The notes under the pieces: model-generated
Database searches by the model: none
Told to the model about the DNA's origin: nothing
Seen by the model: the letters and a program-made list of their open reading frames with translations, nothing else
Origin: Earliella scabrosa
Lineage: Eukaryota > Basidiomycota > Agaricomycetes > Polyporales > Polyporaceae
DNA length: 64,000 nt
Reading direction: 5' to 3'
Assembly: GCA_022605405.1 (NCBI GenBank)
Contig: JABYQQ010000008.1
Coordinates: forward strand, 806,001-870,000
Translations under genes and position numbers: made by a program
Shown here: piece after piece, positions 1-10,827 of the stretch
Position numbering within the stretch: position 1 is the stretch's first letter
Layout of the letters: every line of letters starts with the position of its first letter

Positions 1-149
1 TGATTGCTCACGAGTCGCGCTGCCTAGGCGACTACTACTTCATTAAGGCCGGAAACGAGCTCCTTTCTCGTGGCCTAGCGAAATGCTGAAAGACTTCACG
101 ATTGGACACGATACGCATAGGGACGTCACGACAGGATGCATTCATCTTG

Positions 150-1989
150 TCAAAATAATCGAAAAATGATATTTACATCGTCGGTCTCGAGTGTGCGCAA
201 ATCGGTATGCGTGTCACGCCAAACCCGAATATATTGTGCTGAGACTGGCGTTGGCATGGCTCCATGGCGGATACAAGTTGAGTACAAGTCTATCAGTTGT
301 AAAAGTCCTTCCACTGCGGCATTCAGCTCCATTAGGTCTATCTCTTTCCTCCCCTCTTCTTCTTCTCGCGCCGCCTGGATGACGTTTCATCCGGAATGTT
401 ATTCGCACTGATCGCCTCCCCACGGGGTAGCGCACTAGGAGGTTCCCTATAGTCTGCGACCGCCACGGGGGTGCGCAGCATCATGTTCGCCATCGCATCA
501 TTAGAGATCGGTGGATGGTTTCCCAGGCTGGCAGTCGGGCCCTGTGGGAAGGAGTTCAGCATTGTCCTCCTTCAGAGAGCCTTCAATTGACCTCCTACAG
601 ATGACGAGCTTGATGTTGCAATCGCGTTCACCACAAACGAGTCAAACAAAGAGCCGATACGGGGGGGTCCTGATCCAGCTGATCCCCCCGACGTTGGAGT
701 AGGTCCTCTCCACATCACATTAACGGGCTTCGTGAGAGTTGGTGGGTGAGGCTTCGCGAGTTTTGTCGCAGCGGCCGCGGACTCTGTGAAACTTGGCTTG
801 GCGATAACAATGCGAAGACCAAGGAGCGAGCGGAGGACCGGTCCAGCATGGGGCATATCGCCGAGGACAACCCGCTCGATGGTCTCAGGCAGTTTGGATT
901 GCACGGTCTTGTTTGAGTAGTGTTGGGAAAGATAGGACACAGCGTGCTCCCGGAGCTTGTCGTACCTTTGGGACAGGTCAGCACTTTAGCACGACATAGC
1001 ATAGTAACGTGCGATAGGTGTCTGACCTTGCGAAGAAGCTCGAGAACGCCTCTTCTACGATGTTCTCGGACTTCAGCTGAGATATGATCTCCTTGTATGC
1101 TAGCTCTTGCAGCTCGCTGATGCCGTACTATAGTTCCACCGAAAATGTGTTAGGAAGACAGTGAGAGTTGAAACAGACACCCACCAACTCCGCCAATCGG
1201 TACATGCTCTTCGGCGAGCATGCTGGCGCTTTGTCCGACCTCCTGAGCAACGCAAGTCGCCTCTTCGAAGATCCCGCAGATTTGAGAGGAAGGAAGTTGA
1301 TCTTTCCCGTGTAGAGGTAGAACACGCAGGCTGTCAGGCTGATCATAATCCCGCAATGAGTGTAACACTTGAGTGTATTGTGGTCTGAGATAGACCCACG
1401 TTCTATGGGCGATGCTCGGTATGAGAATTTGGTGGTGTTTCGACACCGATTCGCTCTGCTTGCTAGGAGGAGGTTTATCAAGCTGTGCCCCCTCCGAGTC
1501 AACGCTCTCGTCCTTGGACTTTCCCTTGCTAGAACTGGAAGAGGGACCGGATGCTTCCGGAACACGAGCATGGTCAACGTCTTTCTCCTCGAACTCCTCC
1601 AAATCGCTGTCAAGTTCGTGGTCGTACTCCGATTCGAGTGCATATTGGCGGATGGGGTCCGCAGCATTCGGATTGGCCTCCGAGAAGCCCGAGGTCAACA
1701 CTGCCAGTGTTGAAATGGGGACACGGTAAGACGTGCATGATGGACGAGATGGACTACCGAGAAATGAGGACCGAGATAACTCACGTTTGGAAAAGTAATC
1801 AGTATCCTTGAGTATGGACCCGATCGCCACGATGGACTGTGGGTGATCGATCTTGATAGAGCCGTCTGGGTAGAGAGTTCGTCGAGTGAAAGCATACAGG
1901 TGGACGTCACGGAACTCCTTTGGGAGCAAAGACTCCTTGAGGGCTCTCTCGGCCGCCGTCAGAGTAGAGGATGTGAGATCTTCCCCCAT
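150..1989 (-). CDS. BTB/POZ-domain protein, tandem paralogue 1
   Basis: Basidiomycete-type BTB/POZ protein, probably a protein-interaction or Cul3-adaptor-like factor; the exact role is unknown. From ATG at 1989 the N-terminal exon reads FRDVHLYAFTRRT, then GSILKDTDYFSK. After an intron comes LTSGFSEAN and a very acidic stretch with SDLEEFEEKD, then the family core VFYLYTGKINFLPL and CSPKSMYRLAELV. A further exon near 1035-1130 encodes YGISELQELAYKEIISQ, and the next one has LREHAVSYLSQHYSN and MPHAGPVLRSLLGLR. Introns are visible at about 1704-1787, 1331-1388, 1132-1190 and 965-1027. The C-terminal end is less certain. An intron near 532-592 and another ending near 375 would add a glutamate-rich helical tail and stop at 150; a simpler reading stops at 572 or 338. 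The neighbour at 2144-4211 is a diverged copy with the same layout, 155 bp upstream. Confidence 0.75.
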
Positions 1990-2143
1990 CGTGTGGGTTG
2001 GAGAGAGTCGCGGTCAAGTACAGAGCAAGGTAAGCTCCATTTGAAGACCGTATACTTCGACTTCTCCTCGTGTTGCTGCGGTAGCAGTCGATAAGGACGG
2101 CCCGGGTGCACATGGCCCACACCTCGCTTGCACGGCGTGTTGG

Positions 2144-4211
2144 TTACGTTGTAGCTCTGGTCCTGCGAGTAGTCATGCGATAGATGATTCCTGTGTCGTG
2201 CGAATCCACAGGCACGAACTGGCAGCAGGGCTCATTGTCACGGTCCCACCAATTCGTCGCATTCCGTGAGGGAACGCAATGCCTGCAGCACCCGTCAATC
2301 TCCCCACGAGGAAGCTCCAGGTACAGGGGGCGAAGCATGAACTTGCAGCCTGACACGGCGCCTCCCGAACGCACCGCAGTGACCTGTCCGAGTCGTTGAC
2401 GTATCGGCTCTCAAACTTACTTCCATGACATTCGATTGCCTGCAAGTATCACAATATTTCGATCTGTCCGTGAATTTCAACACGCCCGCGGTACAAAGAA
2501 CATTGTAGCTGGTGCCGATAGCGCGATGTTTGTGACACAAGAATGCTAGAGACGAGTACCTGTGGCCTGGTCGTTTGTCAATGTTTAGAAGCATCATACG
2601 CCTCCTCGCACCTTGATTCCCTAGAGGCTTGACCGAGTACTTGGACTTCCTCTTGGCGGCTGGGCTCGTAGTGGAGCTGGGCTCCGCATCCGTGGCCTTT
2701 GGTTCTTGCTCGCTAGTGAACCTGTCTTTTATCGTAAAACCCTGCGTTGCTTGCACACTAGACGTGGCCGACCTCGGGAGAGCAGTTGCGACTATCGGGG
2801 GATGCGCTAGACCTCTATCAGCATCCCAGAAGGGTTGAAATGGCAGTAACAACGGACCTGCCAGTGGACGAGGCGGTACACTCGGCGTCTCTGTCACAGC
2901 AGCAGGACCTGGACGAGGCGTCTCCGGTATACTTGACGTCTTCGTTAGATCAGCGACAGCTGCGCTGGTGGTGGGGACGTGTTGACGGGCCTCCTGGCTC
3001 CGACTCGGATTGGGCTCGTGAGGAGTTGTGATGGACACGGCCACACGAAGACCCAGTAGCGAGCGCAGAGTGCCGCCAGCGTGTGGCATCTCGCCCAAGA
3101 CGATCTTGTCGATGATGATGGGCAACGCATTCTGCACAGCGGGCTTCGAGTAATGCTGAGAGAGATACGAGACTGCATGCTCCCGGAGGCGATCGTATCT
3201 ATGCGGGGAGAGAAGCCAGTATCGTGAGTCGTCATGTCAATATGGTCTTTGGGTAAACAGTCACCTTGCGAAGAAACTTGAAAACGCTTCGGTCACGATA
3301 TTCTCCGGGGTCAATCGTGAGATGATATCTTTGTATGCGAGTTCTTGCAGGTCGTTCATACCATACTAGACGGCACCATGAATTTCAGTGCTTGCTGCGA
3401 AGAAAAGGATTCATCAAAGATCGAAAGAAACCCACATACCGACTCGGCAAGTCTGTAAATAGACTTGGACGAACAGGCAGGTGCCGCGCCAACCTTTGCA
3501 GTCAGCATAGCGAACTGCCTCTCGGCCTTTCCCTGGGAGTTCAACGGCAAGAAGTTGACTTTGCCCGTGTAGAGGTAGAACACGCAAGCCATCAAACTAG
3601 AGGGGTTTCAAGCCGCATCCGGATTAGTGCCACCTTCTAGTCGGGCATCGAAGCATCTGCTCACGTTTTGTGCGCGATGTTTGGTATCAAGACCTGATGA
3701 TACTGCAAGACATCCGGCACCTTCGTTGGCAAATCGGTGTTGGCAGATCCTTCACAACTCTCGTCCCTAGCCTTTCCTTTGCCACGGGAGGAAGAGGGAC
3801 CAGCGATGGGAGGTGCCGTGCTCTCTGGCTCCTCAAACTCGTCGAGGTCGCTGTCGGACTCGTAGTCATACTCAGATTCATAGGCGAACTGACGTATGGG
3901 AGTATGAGTGTTGAGGATCGCCTCTGAGAAGCCTGAGCTCAATACTACCGCGTTAAGACACTATCAGTATGAAGAAGAAACGATGAACATGGCAAACACA
4001 TACGCTTAGAGAAGTGCTCAGCCTCCTTGAGTATTGAGCCAATAGCGATGATGGGTAAGGGGTGATCGATTCTAACGACGCCGTCGTGGAAGACTGTGCG
4101 CCGTGCGAATGCATGCAGGTGGACGTCGCGGAACTCGCTGGGAAGCAGAGAGACCTTGAGCGCTATCTCCGTGGAAGTCAACGCGATCGATGATTTATGA
4201 GTTGCGCCCAT
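2144..4211 (-). CDS. BTB/POZ-domain protein, tandem paralogue 2, with Cys-rich C-terminus
   Basis: Paralogue of the gene at 150-1989. ATG at 4211 opens an exon with FRDVHLHAFARRT and GSILKEAEHFSK; then SSGFSEAILN and an acidic run with SDLDEFEEPE, then ACVFYLYTGKVNFLPL and CSSKSIYRLAESV. The BACK-like helices follow (YGMNDLQELAYKDIIS, LREHAVSYLSQHYSK, MPHAGGTLRSLLGLR). The C-terminal half is a Ser/Thr/Pro-rich linker, then a basic stretch. After an intron at about 2374-2428 comes a cysteine-rich tail: YCDTCRQS in the exon before, then GCKF, GCCRHC and EPCCQF. The tail ends at 2144 and could bind zinc; this is inference. The intron before the tail was chosen because it joins two open frames with good GT-AG signals. 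The tail could instead be a separate short gene. No Cys-rich tail is apparent in paralogue 1, so the two copies have diverged most at their C-termini. Confidence 0.72.
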
Positions 4212-4455
4212 GGCAGTGCAAACGATAGAGGGCGAACAGGAGGTTTCGTACAGTAGCTGAGTTGAATGACCCCTTTATAGCTTCACGTACAAGTCAAGCA
4301 GCCCATGGTCAGTCGGTCTGTTTGGTGTGCTTCCCTTCCATAGCACGATCCCTCCAGAGTGTGCTGAGCATGCATCTGGCTGCAATCCTACCATACAATG
4401 TCAGCCAGATGACCAGGCATAGACAAAAGACAGCAGCTTTCTGGAAAGCGTGACG

Positions 4456-4884
4456 TCATGCATAATCAGTGCTACGGCCAGTTCGATAGCTATCGTTCAC
4501 ACACAGCATAGAGAGAAGCATAGAGAGAACAAGGACATACAAGAAGAGATCGCAATCCGAATACTGGAACGCAGCACGACTGCGATGTGAGCAGCCATGG
4601 GACCAGGGGGACAAAAGGTATTCGATACTTCCATGTAAGTAATAACAATGTGGCGTCATCCGATGCTTCGACGAAAAGAGGGTAGTATTGTTGACGCACC
4701 TTCTCTGTCGTTGCCTGCGAAGTTCCTCAACAAAAGGTTTAGACGCGGCCCACTGGCCATCGGAGTAAACCATAGTTATGAATGATATGGGCCAAATATC
4801 ATCAACCGGGTCATCACCCAGACTCTTGCTACGAGATCTCAACAGTCCTGAATCGGAGGGTGAAGTTTGCGGGGCGATGTCCAC
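4456..4884 (-). CDS. Possible small gene or gene fragment, unknown
   Basis: The minus strand here has a stretch that reads like protein (DIWPISFITMVYSDGQWAAS followed by a basic helix ending ELRRQRQR). A plausible intron donor (GTGCGT) lies right after it at about 4700. No good ATG precedes it in frame, and the downstream part does not join cleanly. I do not recognise the family. It may be a decayed gene in the gap between the BTB pair and the dynamin gene. Confidence 0.25.
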   Translation of the reverse strand: MDIAPQTSPSDSGLLRSRSKSLGDDPVDDIWPISFITMVYSDGQWAASKPFVEELRRQRQRRCVNNTTLFSSKHRMTPHCYYLHGSIEYLLSPWSHGCSHRSRAAFQYSDCDLFLYVLVLSMLLSMLCVNDSYRTGRSTDYA

Positions 4885-5200
4885 TAGTGACTACGGACTG
4901 CTTTGCCATTCGAATTTTTGACCTACAGCACGTCGATGCGTGTGGTTCAGCTTGTACCCCACAGCAAGGCAGTAGTCCCCGCAGCAGCTGCAGGTGGTTG
5001 CTGCGAAACCGCAGGGCCAACGCAGAAATCAACGAGAGTGGGGAGAAGAACAGAGCAAGATCGAGTTATTCCGCAGCAAAGGCACTGCATGTTTAAGCGC
5101 CCACCGTACGACGCGCGTCTTAATGACCGCACGATTGTGGCCCGTGCTCATCGTCTCTTCTCCTTTCACCACCACCCTCGTTCTCTTCTAGCCCCCAGCC

Positions 5201-8200
5201 ATGGCAACCTCGGGACTCGGTACAGAAATTGTCAATGTCGTGAACAAACTTCAGGACGTCTTCTCGGCCGTCGGCTCGTCCGCATCACAAATAGACCTTC
5301 CGCAGATATGTGTGCTCGGAAGTCAGAGTAGCGGAAAGAGTAGTGTGCTCGAGGTGCGTTGTAACGTCTTTCACTCCCAGGGTGCCTCGGACTTACTGTA
5401 GTGATTATCGTGCCGACTCGTAGAATATCGTTGGACGAGACTTCTTGCCGCGAGGCACGGGTATCGTGACCAGGCGACCACTGGTGAGTCCCGTTCTATG
5501 GCTTGTAATTTGCTGGTGCCTCCCTATTATCCCCGACGCGTGTATTTACGCGGGTTACCACCGCACGTACCATCATCGTGCTTGAATCACCCTACTGGGG
5601 CACGCCGAAGAAACCATGACATTGTATGTCGCAGTGGCGTCATCTCCCCTGCAATCATGCACAAGGACGATGTGACATGGACGAGCTGTCAGGGTATCTG
5701 GTGGATCCCCAACCCTTGGGTACTACGCGCATACAATGCACCTGCAAGACCAGAGCACATTCATGAATGTACGGAACCTCGCGACCACGGCGGAGGACGC
5801 GCTATGTGCGATTTGGCATCATCCCGAACGCCGTGAGCTTGCACGTCTAGCCTTCGTTGTCTGGCCAACATCGCGAAAGGGTAATGGAAGGAAAAGACCA
5901 GGTCAGGGTTGGCTGTTGGCCGATGATCATCAGGGATCAAGCCAGCCACCTCCAGAAGTGGTCGCATCTCACTGCCATATCCCCGTTTCTTATATTCACG
6001 GGATGGTGCACTTGCAACAAGCCAACGGCCATGACGTTCGCGCGTTCCAGCAATATTGCATTCTAATCTGTGATTCCCCAATGCGTCAACTGAACATCTT
6101 CATCACAGGTCCTCCAACTCATCAACCGTAAACCAACCCATCCCCAACCAAATGGCGCTGGTGAGTGGCAGTACTTCGCGTGCGTACTTTTAGATCTCAC
6201 CGCGTACATGCAGCCAAGACTGAGGGCGAAGACCTGAAGGCGGGAGGCGACGCCAACGCCAACCCCGACGAATGGGGCGAGTTCTTGCACCTTCCTGGTC
6301 AGAAATTTTACGACTTCAACAAGATTCGGGAGGAGATTGTTCGTGATACGGAAGCCAAGACGGGCAAGAATGCTGGCATCTCGCCTCTCCCCATCAACCT
6401 GCGCATCTTCTCTCCAAACGTCCTCACGCTTACCCTTGTCGATTTGCCCGGTCTGACGAAAGTACCCGTCGGTGATCAACCGCGCGACATAGAGAAACAA
6501 ATCAGGGATATGTTGCTCAAGTACATTTCAAGACCGGCGTGTATCATCCTTGCCGTTACCGCCGCCAACACCGATTTGGCCAATTCAGACGGTCTGAAGC
6601 TTGCACGAGAGGTAGACCCCGAGGGCCAACGGACGATCGGTGTTCTCACCAAGGTCGACCTCATGTGCGTGACAGATCGTTCTCATGTACACCGTCGTAC
6701 TGACAATGACACGCAGGGATGCGGGCACTGATGTTGTTGACATCCTGGCTGGTCGTGTCATCCCTTTGCGACTGGGCTATGTTCCTGTCGTGAATCGTGG
6801 TCAGCGAGACATCGACCACAACAAGGCGATTAGTGCTGCTCTGGAGGCCGAGCGGAAGTTCTTCGAGACTCACCCGTCTTACTCAAACAAGGCGCAGTAC
6901 TGCGGAACGCCTTTCCTTGCCCGTAAGCTCAACGTCGTAAGTACAACTCTTTCATCCAAGGCAAGCGCAAGTGGTAATAATACCCGGTCGTAGATCCTCA
7001 TGGCGCACATCCGTGCAACACTGCCTGACATCAAGGCACGGATCAGCCAGCAGCTGCAGAAATACAATGCGGAGCTCCAGACTCTTGGTGGGCCGATGGG
7101 TGACAGTTCGGCGAATGTTGTGTTGTCAGTCATCACGGAGTTCTGCTCGGAGTTCCGGACAACGATCGACGGTAACACGAACGATCTCTCGCTGAACGAG
7201 CTCTCCGGTGGTGCACGTATCAGCTTTGTGTTCCACGAGCTGTTCAACAACGGTATCAAGACGATCGATCCGTTCGACCAGGTGAAGGACGGTGACATTC
7301 GCACGATCTTGTACAATTCCTCTGGTTCGACACCATCTCTGTTCGTCGGCACGCAAGCTTTCGAGATTATTGTCAAGCAGCAGATCCGGAGGTTGGAGGA
7401 CCCGTCGTTGAAGTGTTGCCAGCTTGTCTACGATGAGCTGATTCGTATACTTGGCCAATTGCTCAATAAGATTGTGAGTCATGCGTTACTGGCCATCGTA
7501 ACACCGTTCATGACATTCCCACAGCAAGCATTCAGGCGGTTCCCCGCCCTGCGCGACCGCTTTAACTCAGTTGTCGTTTCGTTCTTCAAGAACGCTATGA
7601 ATCCCACGACTAAGCTCGTGTCTGACCTGGTCGCGTGAGTGATTATGAAACATCTCAACTCACCACTGTTCACTGATCCGGTGCGCCCAGTATGCAAGCC
7701 TGCTACGTGAACACGACGCATCCCGACTTCCTCAACGGTCACAAGGCTATGTCTATCGTCACCGAGCGCATGAACGCCAACAAGCCACAGCCAACGCACG
7801 ACCCTAAGAAGGTTACGCCCGCGCAGCTCAACAACAACCGCGACCTCGATGTAGACACAAAGGAGGAGCCGAGCTTCTTCGGATCATTCTTTGCGAAGAA
7901 CCAGCCGAAGAAGAAGGGTGTTGCGGCCATGGATGCGGTTAGTCCGTTCGCCTCGGAGTGCACGATTGCCGATATTGACTTTCGATTGCAGCCACCGCCT
8001 GTCATCAAGCCCCAGGCTGCGCTCAACGAGCGCGAGACGATGGAGACCGAGGTCATCAGTGCGTCCCCCTCTTGTTCTCCTTGCGCCCACAGAGCAACCC
8101 TGAAATGCTGACCGGTGATTCCCACCCCGTGCCTGCTTGCAGAGCTCCTCATTCACTCGTACTTCAACATCGTCAAGCGCGAGATGATCGATATGGTGCC

Positions 8201-8457
8201 GAAGGCGATCTCGCTCACGCTCGTCAACCACTCGAAGGAGAACCTCCAGCGCGAGCTTCTGCAGGAGCTCTACAAGCCGGAGGTCCTCGACGATCTTCTC
8301 AAGGAGTCCGAGTATGTCGTCAACCGCCGCAAGGAGGTCGTCTCGATGATCCAGGCGCTCAACAAGGCCGAAGAGTGAGTTTCTCACTGTTTCACTGTCG
8401 GGTGACGGCTACTGATGGCACGCGTGCTTGAATCGCAGGATTGTTGCGAGCGTGTAA
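5201..8457 (+). CDS. VPS1: Dynamin-related GTPase, Vps1 type
   Basis: Large dynamin-family GTPase that pinches membranes in vacuolar and endosomal sorting and peroxisome division. The ATG at 5201 lies in a good context after a pyrimidine-rich leader. The P-loop GSQSSGKSS is at about residues 40-48. The next exon has the switch-I region [13 protein letters not shown]; later come [10 protein letters not shown] (switch II) and GVLTKVDLM (the TKxD base motif). The middle domain follows, then [14 protein letters not shown] and a Lys-rich variable insert. The GTPase effector domain closes the protein ([20 protein letters not shown] to [24 protein letters not shown], stop). There is no PH or proline-rich domain, as expected of Vps1/Dnm1-type dynamins. 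The choice of Vps1 over Dnm1 rests on overall length and insert and is fairly but not fully certain. Exons include 5201-5353, 5424-5483, 6109-6160 and 6214-6663. The intron at 5484-6108 is unusually long. Confidence 0.92.
5484..6108 (+). other. Exceptionally long intron in VPS1
   Basis: A 625-bp intron with a GTGAGT donor and a CATCACAG acceptor. It separates the switch-I exon (ending RRPL) from the exon starting [12 protein letters not shown]. All other introns in this gene are about 50-80 nt. I see no terminal repeats that would mark an inserted element and no coding match inside. Confidence 0.7.
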
Positions 8458-10037
8458 GCGATCCTGCCGGTGCAGACTGGATTCGAACGCGGACTTCCGA
8501 CTGGGAAGCGGGCGCGTGGGCGCGTGGTCGGTCTCTCCTCTGTGTGCTTTCGTGTTGCATATGCGTTACTTTACCATACCCTCCTGTATACATTCTTTTG
8601 GCGTATTCTAGATGTTGTTCCTTAGCAAGCGGGCGCGAGGCTCCGGCTGATGAGCATGGAACTCGAAGACCGCTGGGCCAATACGCATGGACGTCCTCGG
8701 GTTTCCGCACGGCGCGCGCCGCAACTACGGCTGTGGCCATGGTCCAGTGAATTCTCTGCAAGTGGAGCAGTGTATCGGGAAACGGAATCCCGTGGCCGTC
8801 GATTGTGGTTTCTGACATGGTAATGGGCGGTGGGGCGGGCTTCGTGGTCCGAACAGGACGGGGATGGATGTCCTGGGTTGTCGTTAGGAGAATTCGCAAA
8901 CCGTGTACAGGGTTGCGCGCGTGCGAGTCGCTGATTCATCTCTAGGTAGATGTGTGGGCGAGGAGCTCGAGCACGATTGACCAGGAACGAGGCGCGCCGC
9001 CGGCGAGGCACACCACCCACAAACCATTCGCTCAGAGTCCGGTCGAGGGGAGCCAATCAGGGTCGCGGACCTCAAGTTGACAGCGCTGAGGCACGACTCT
9101 CGGGGTGGATGCTGGGATAGTACAAGGGCGGGTGCTTTGGCGGGCCTCGTGCGTGTCCCGTCGCGCTCTCGACAACGTCGTGGAGGCGCTCTTATACCCA
9201 AGGCGGGTATTCTTGTGCGTATGTTCCATTGGACGGGACCGCATTCGATATCGATTTCGAGCGAGTTGGAATTGAATGTACGGAATGGTGTATCTCGGAA
9301 GGGAAGGTGGTACTCAGGGTCAGGGCGGTCTGCCACCAGTGCGTGCATGTGCGGTGATCGTAACAAGTTGAAGCTTTTGGGAAATGTATAGAGTCATAAA
9401 TTCGTCTACATGGGAGCGTCACATACGTGCATACACTGGAAGGATCCCGAGGATACTAGTAGTAATACGGGTGAAGGACGGCGTAAACGTCGGTGGATAA
9501 GTCACAAGCGCCGCCGGGCGCACATAATGATAGAATTAAGGGTGCTAAGGGAGGGTAGGACGTCGCGGTGGCAACACGCATATGGAGAGTGCGCACACGC
9601 GGGAGAACGTAACGTGCGACGATGACGGTAATGAAGAGGCTGATGCTACAGTGGGTGGGAGAGTCTAGTCGTGCGAGAGAGACGTGCTGATGCTACAGTG
9701 TGTGCAGTATGTGGGAGCTTGAGGAGAGGTATGGATGAGAACGTATGGCTACGGGGCATGCAGACATGAAGAATGGAGCGTTCGTGATCCCGGGGGAACG
9801 TGAAGGTATATGATGCGCGAACGAAGATTGCGTACGGTGCAGGGACGAGGCCGGCTGCGAACAGGGCGGAAGAGCAGGGAGAGCGTAAAGCGGAGAAGTT
9901 GCGGCGCGTGGCGGCCAGGTGGCCAGCGCACGTAGTGAAGGGAAGGGAAGGGCGTCGAGCCGTGAGAGGTGCGAAGGCACAGAATGTGGTTCCAATTGGT
10001 GCCACTGAAGGGGTGCCGGGGATTGTGCGTGGCGCGC
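8458..10037. other. Intergenic stretch, no gene recognised
   Basis: This lies between the end of VPS1 and the end of the DUF7330-like gene; the two genes converge. Open frames here are short, GC-driven and overlap on both strands, and none resembles a known family. A GGATTCGAAC stretch near 8480 resembles a tRNA T-loop on the minus strand, but no cloverleaf can be built around it. Confidence 0.6.
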
Positions 10038-10827
10038 CTAGTCCTCGAGGAGGAAGTCCCAGTCGATGGCGACCTCGGGGCTTCGCTTCGAACACCACCC
10101 GAGGCCGAACGCGCGCTTGCAGGCCTCACGGCATCGCGCCTCTGGTTCGCCGCGGTGGATATCCCACATGCGGAACGTGACGGGGCCCGCTGTCTCGACG
10201 ACGACCTCGTCCTCATCCCAGGGCGCAGAGCCGAGGTGCACTGCACCGTGGCTCGGATACTTCTCGTTGTCGACGAGGCGGCCGTCTGAGACGTATATCT
10301 CGGAGAAACGGTACGCAGAGTGGTCCGACATGGATACGACGGAAGGCCGGCGCGACTGCGTGAGGCAAACGTTCTGCATGATGCGATTGGTGAAGCCTGC
10401 CGAGAAGGAAACTTTCTTGCAGGTCGAGGAGCGGTGGATGTGGCCCTTGAAATCTGAGGGGAGCCAGATCGTCACCTCCGACGTTGACGACGAGTGGACC
10501 TCGAGCTTGAATTTCGTCGTCCGCGCGGGAGTAAACTTCCGGCACTACAGGGGTGTAGAGTCAGGAGACGGCTAAACTTGCTAGACGCCAGCAACGACTT
10601 ACGACTTTGACCTTCATAGGGGCGTCGGAATCGGTCCCGACGTACATGCTCAGCCGGTGGTTGTAAGGTTGATGGTGCGCGCGGTAGTGGGGGAGTACGA
10701 GGGAGACATCGACAGCTTGGTCGTCGGTCTCGAGAGCAAAATCGTATGGTGCGCGGTCACCAGCGCCTTGATATTTTATGCGATGCGAGCCGCAAGGCTG
10801 CTCAAGAAGGAGACTGTCTGTGCTCAT
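10038..10827 (-). CDS. DUF7330-like fungal protein
   Basis: Two-exon gene giving 243 residues: exon 1 is 10603-10827, exon 2 is 10038-10544, with a 58-nt GT-AG intron between. The order LEVHSSSTSEVTIWLPSDFK, GHIHRSSTCKKVSFS, then a late SAPWDEDEVVVETAGPVTF block resembles the beta-rich DUF7330 family of fungi. In that family a LPSDFxG motif starts the domain and a W-x-E-D-E motif ends it. The function of that family is not known. The assignment comes from remembered family pattern and needs a profile search. An extra upstream exon cannot be excluded. There is no signal peptide or membrane segment. Confidence 0.7.

Noticed and set aside
8466..8530. tRNA candidate (GGATTCGAAC, minus-strand T-loop look)
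   Set aside because: The bases on each side of the loop do not pair into a T-stem, and no acceptor or anticodon arm can be built.
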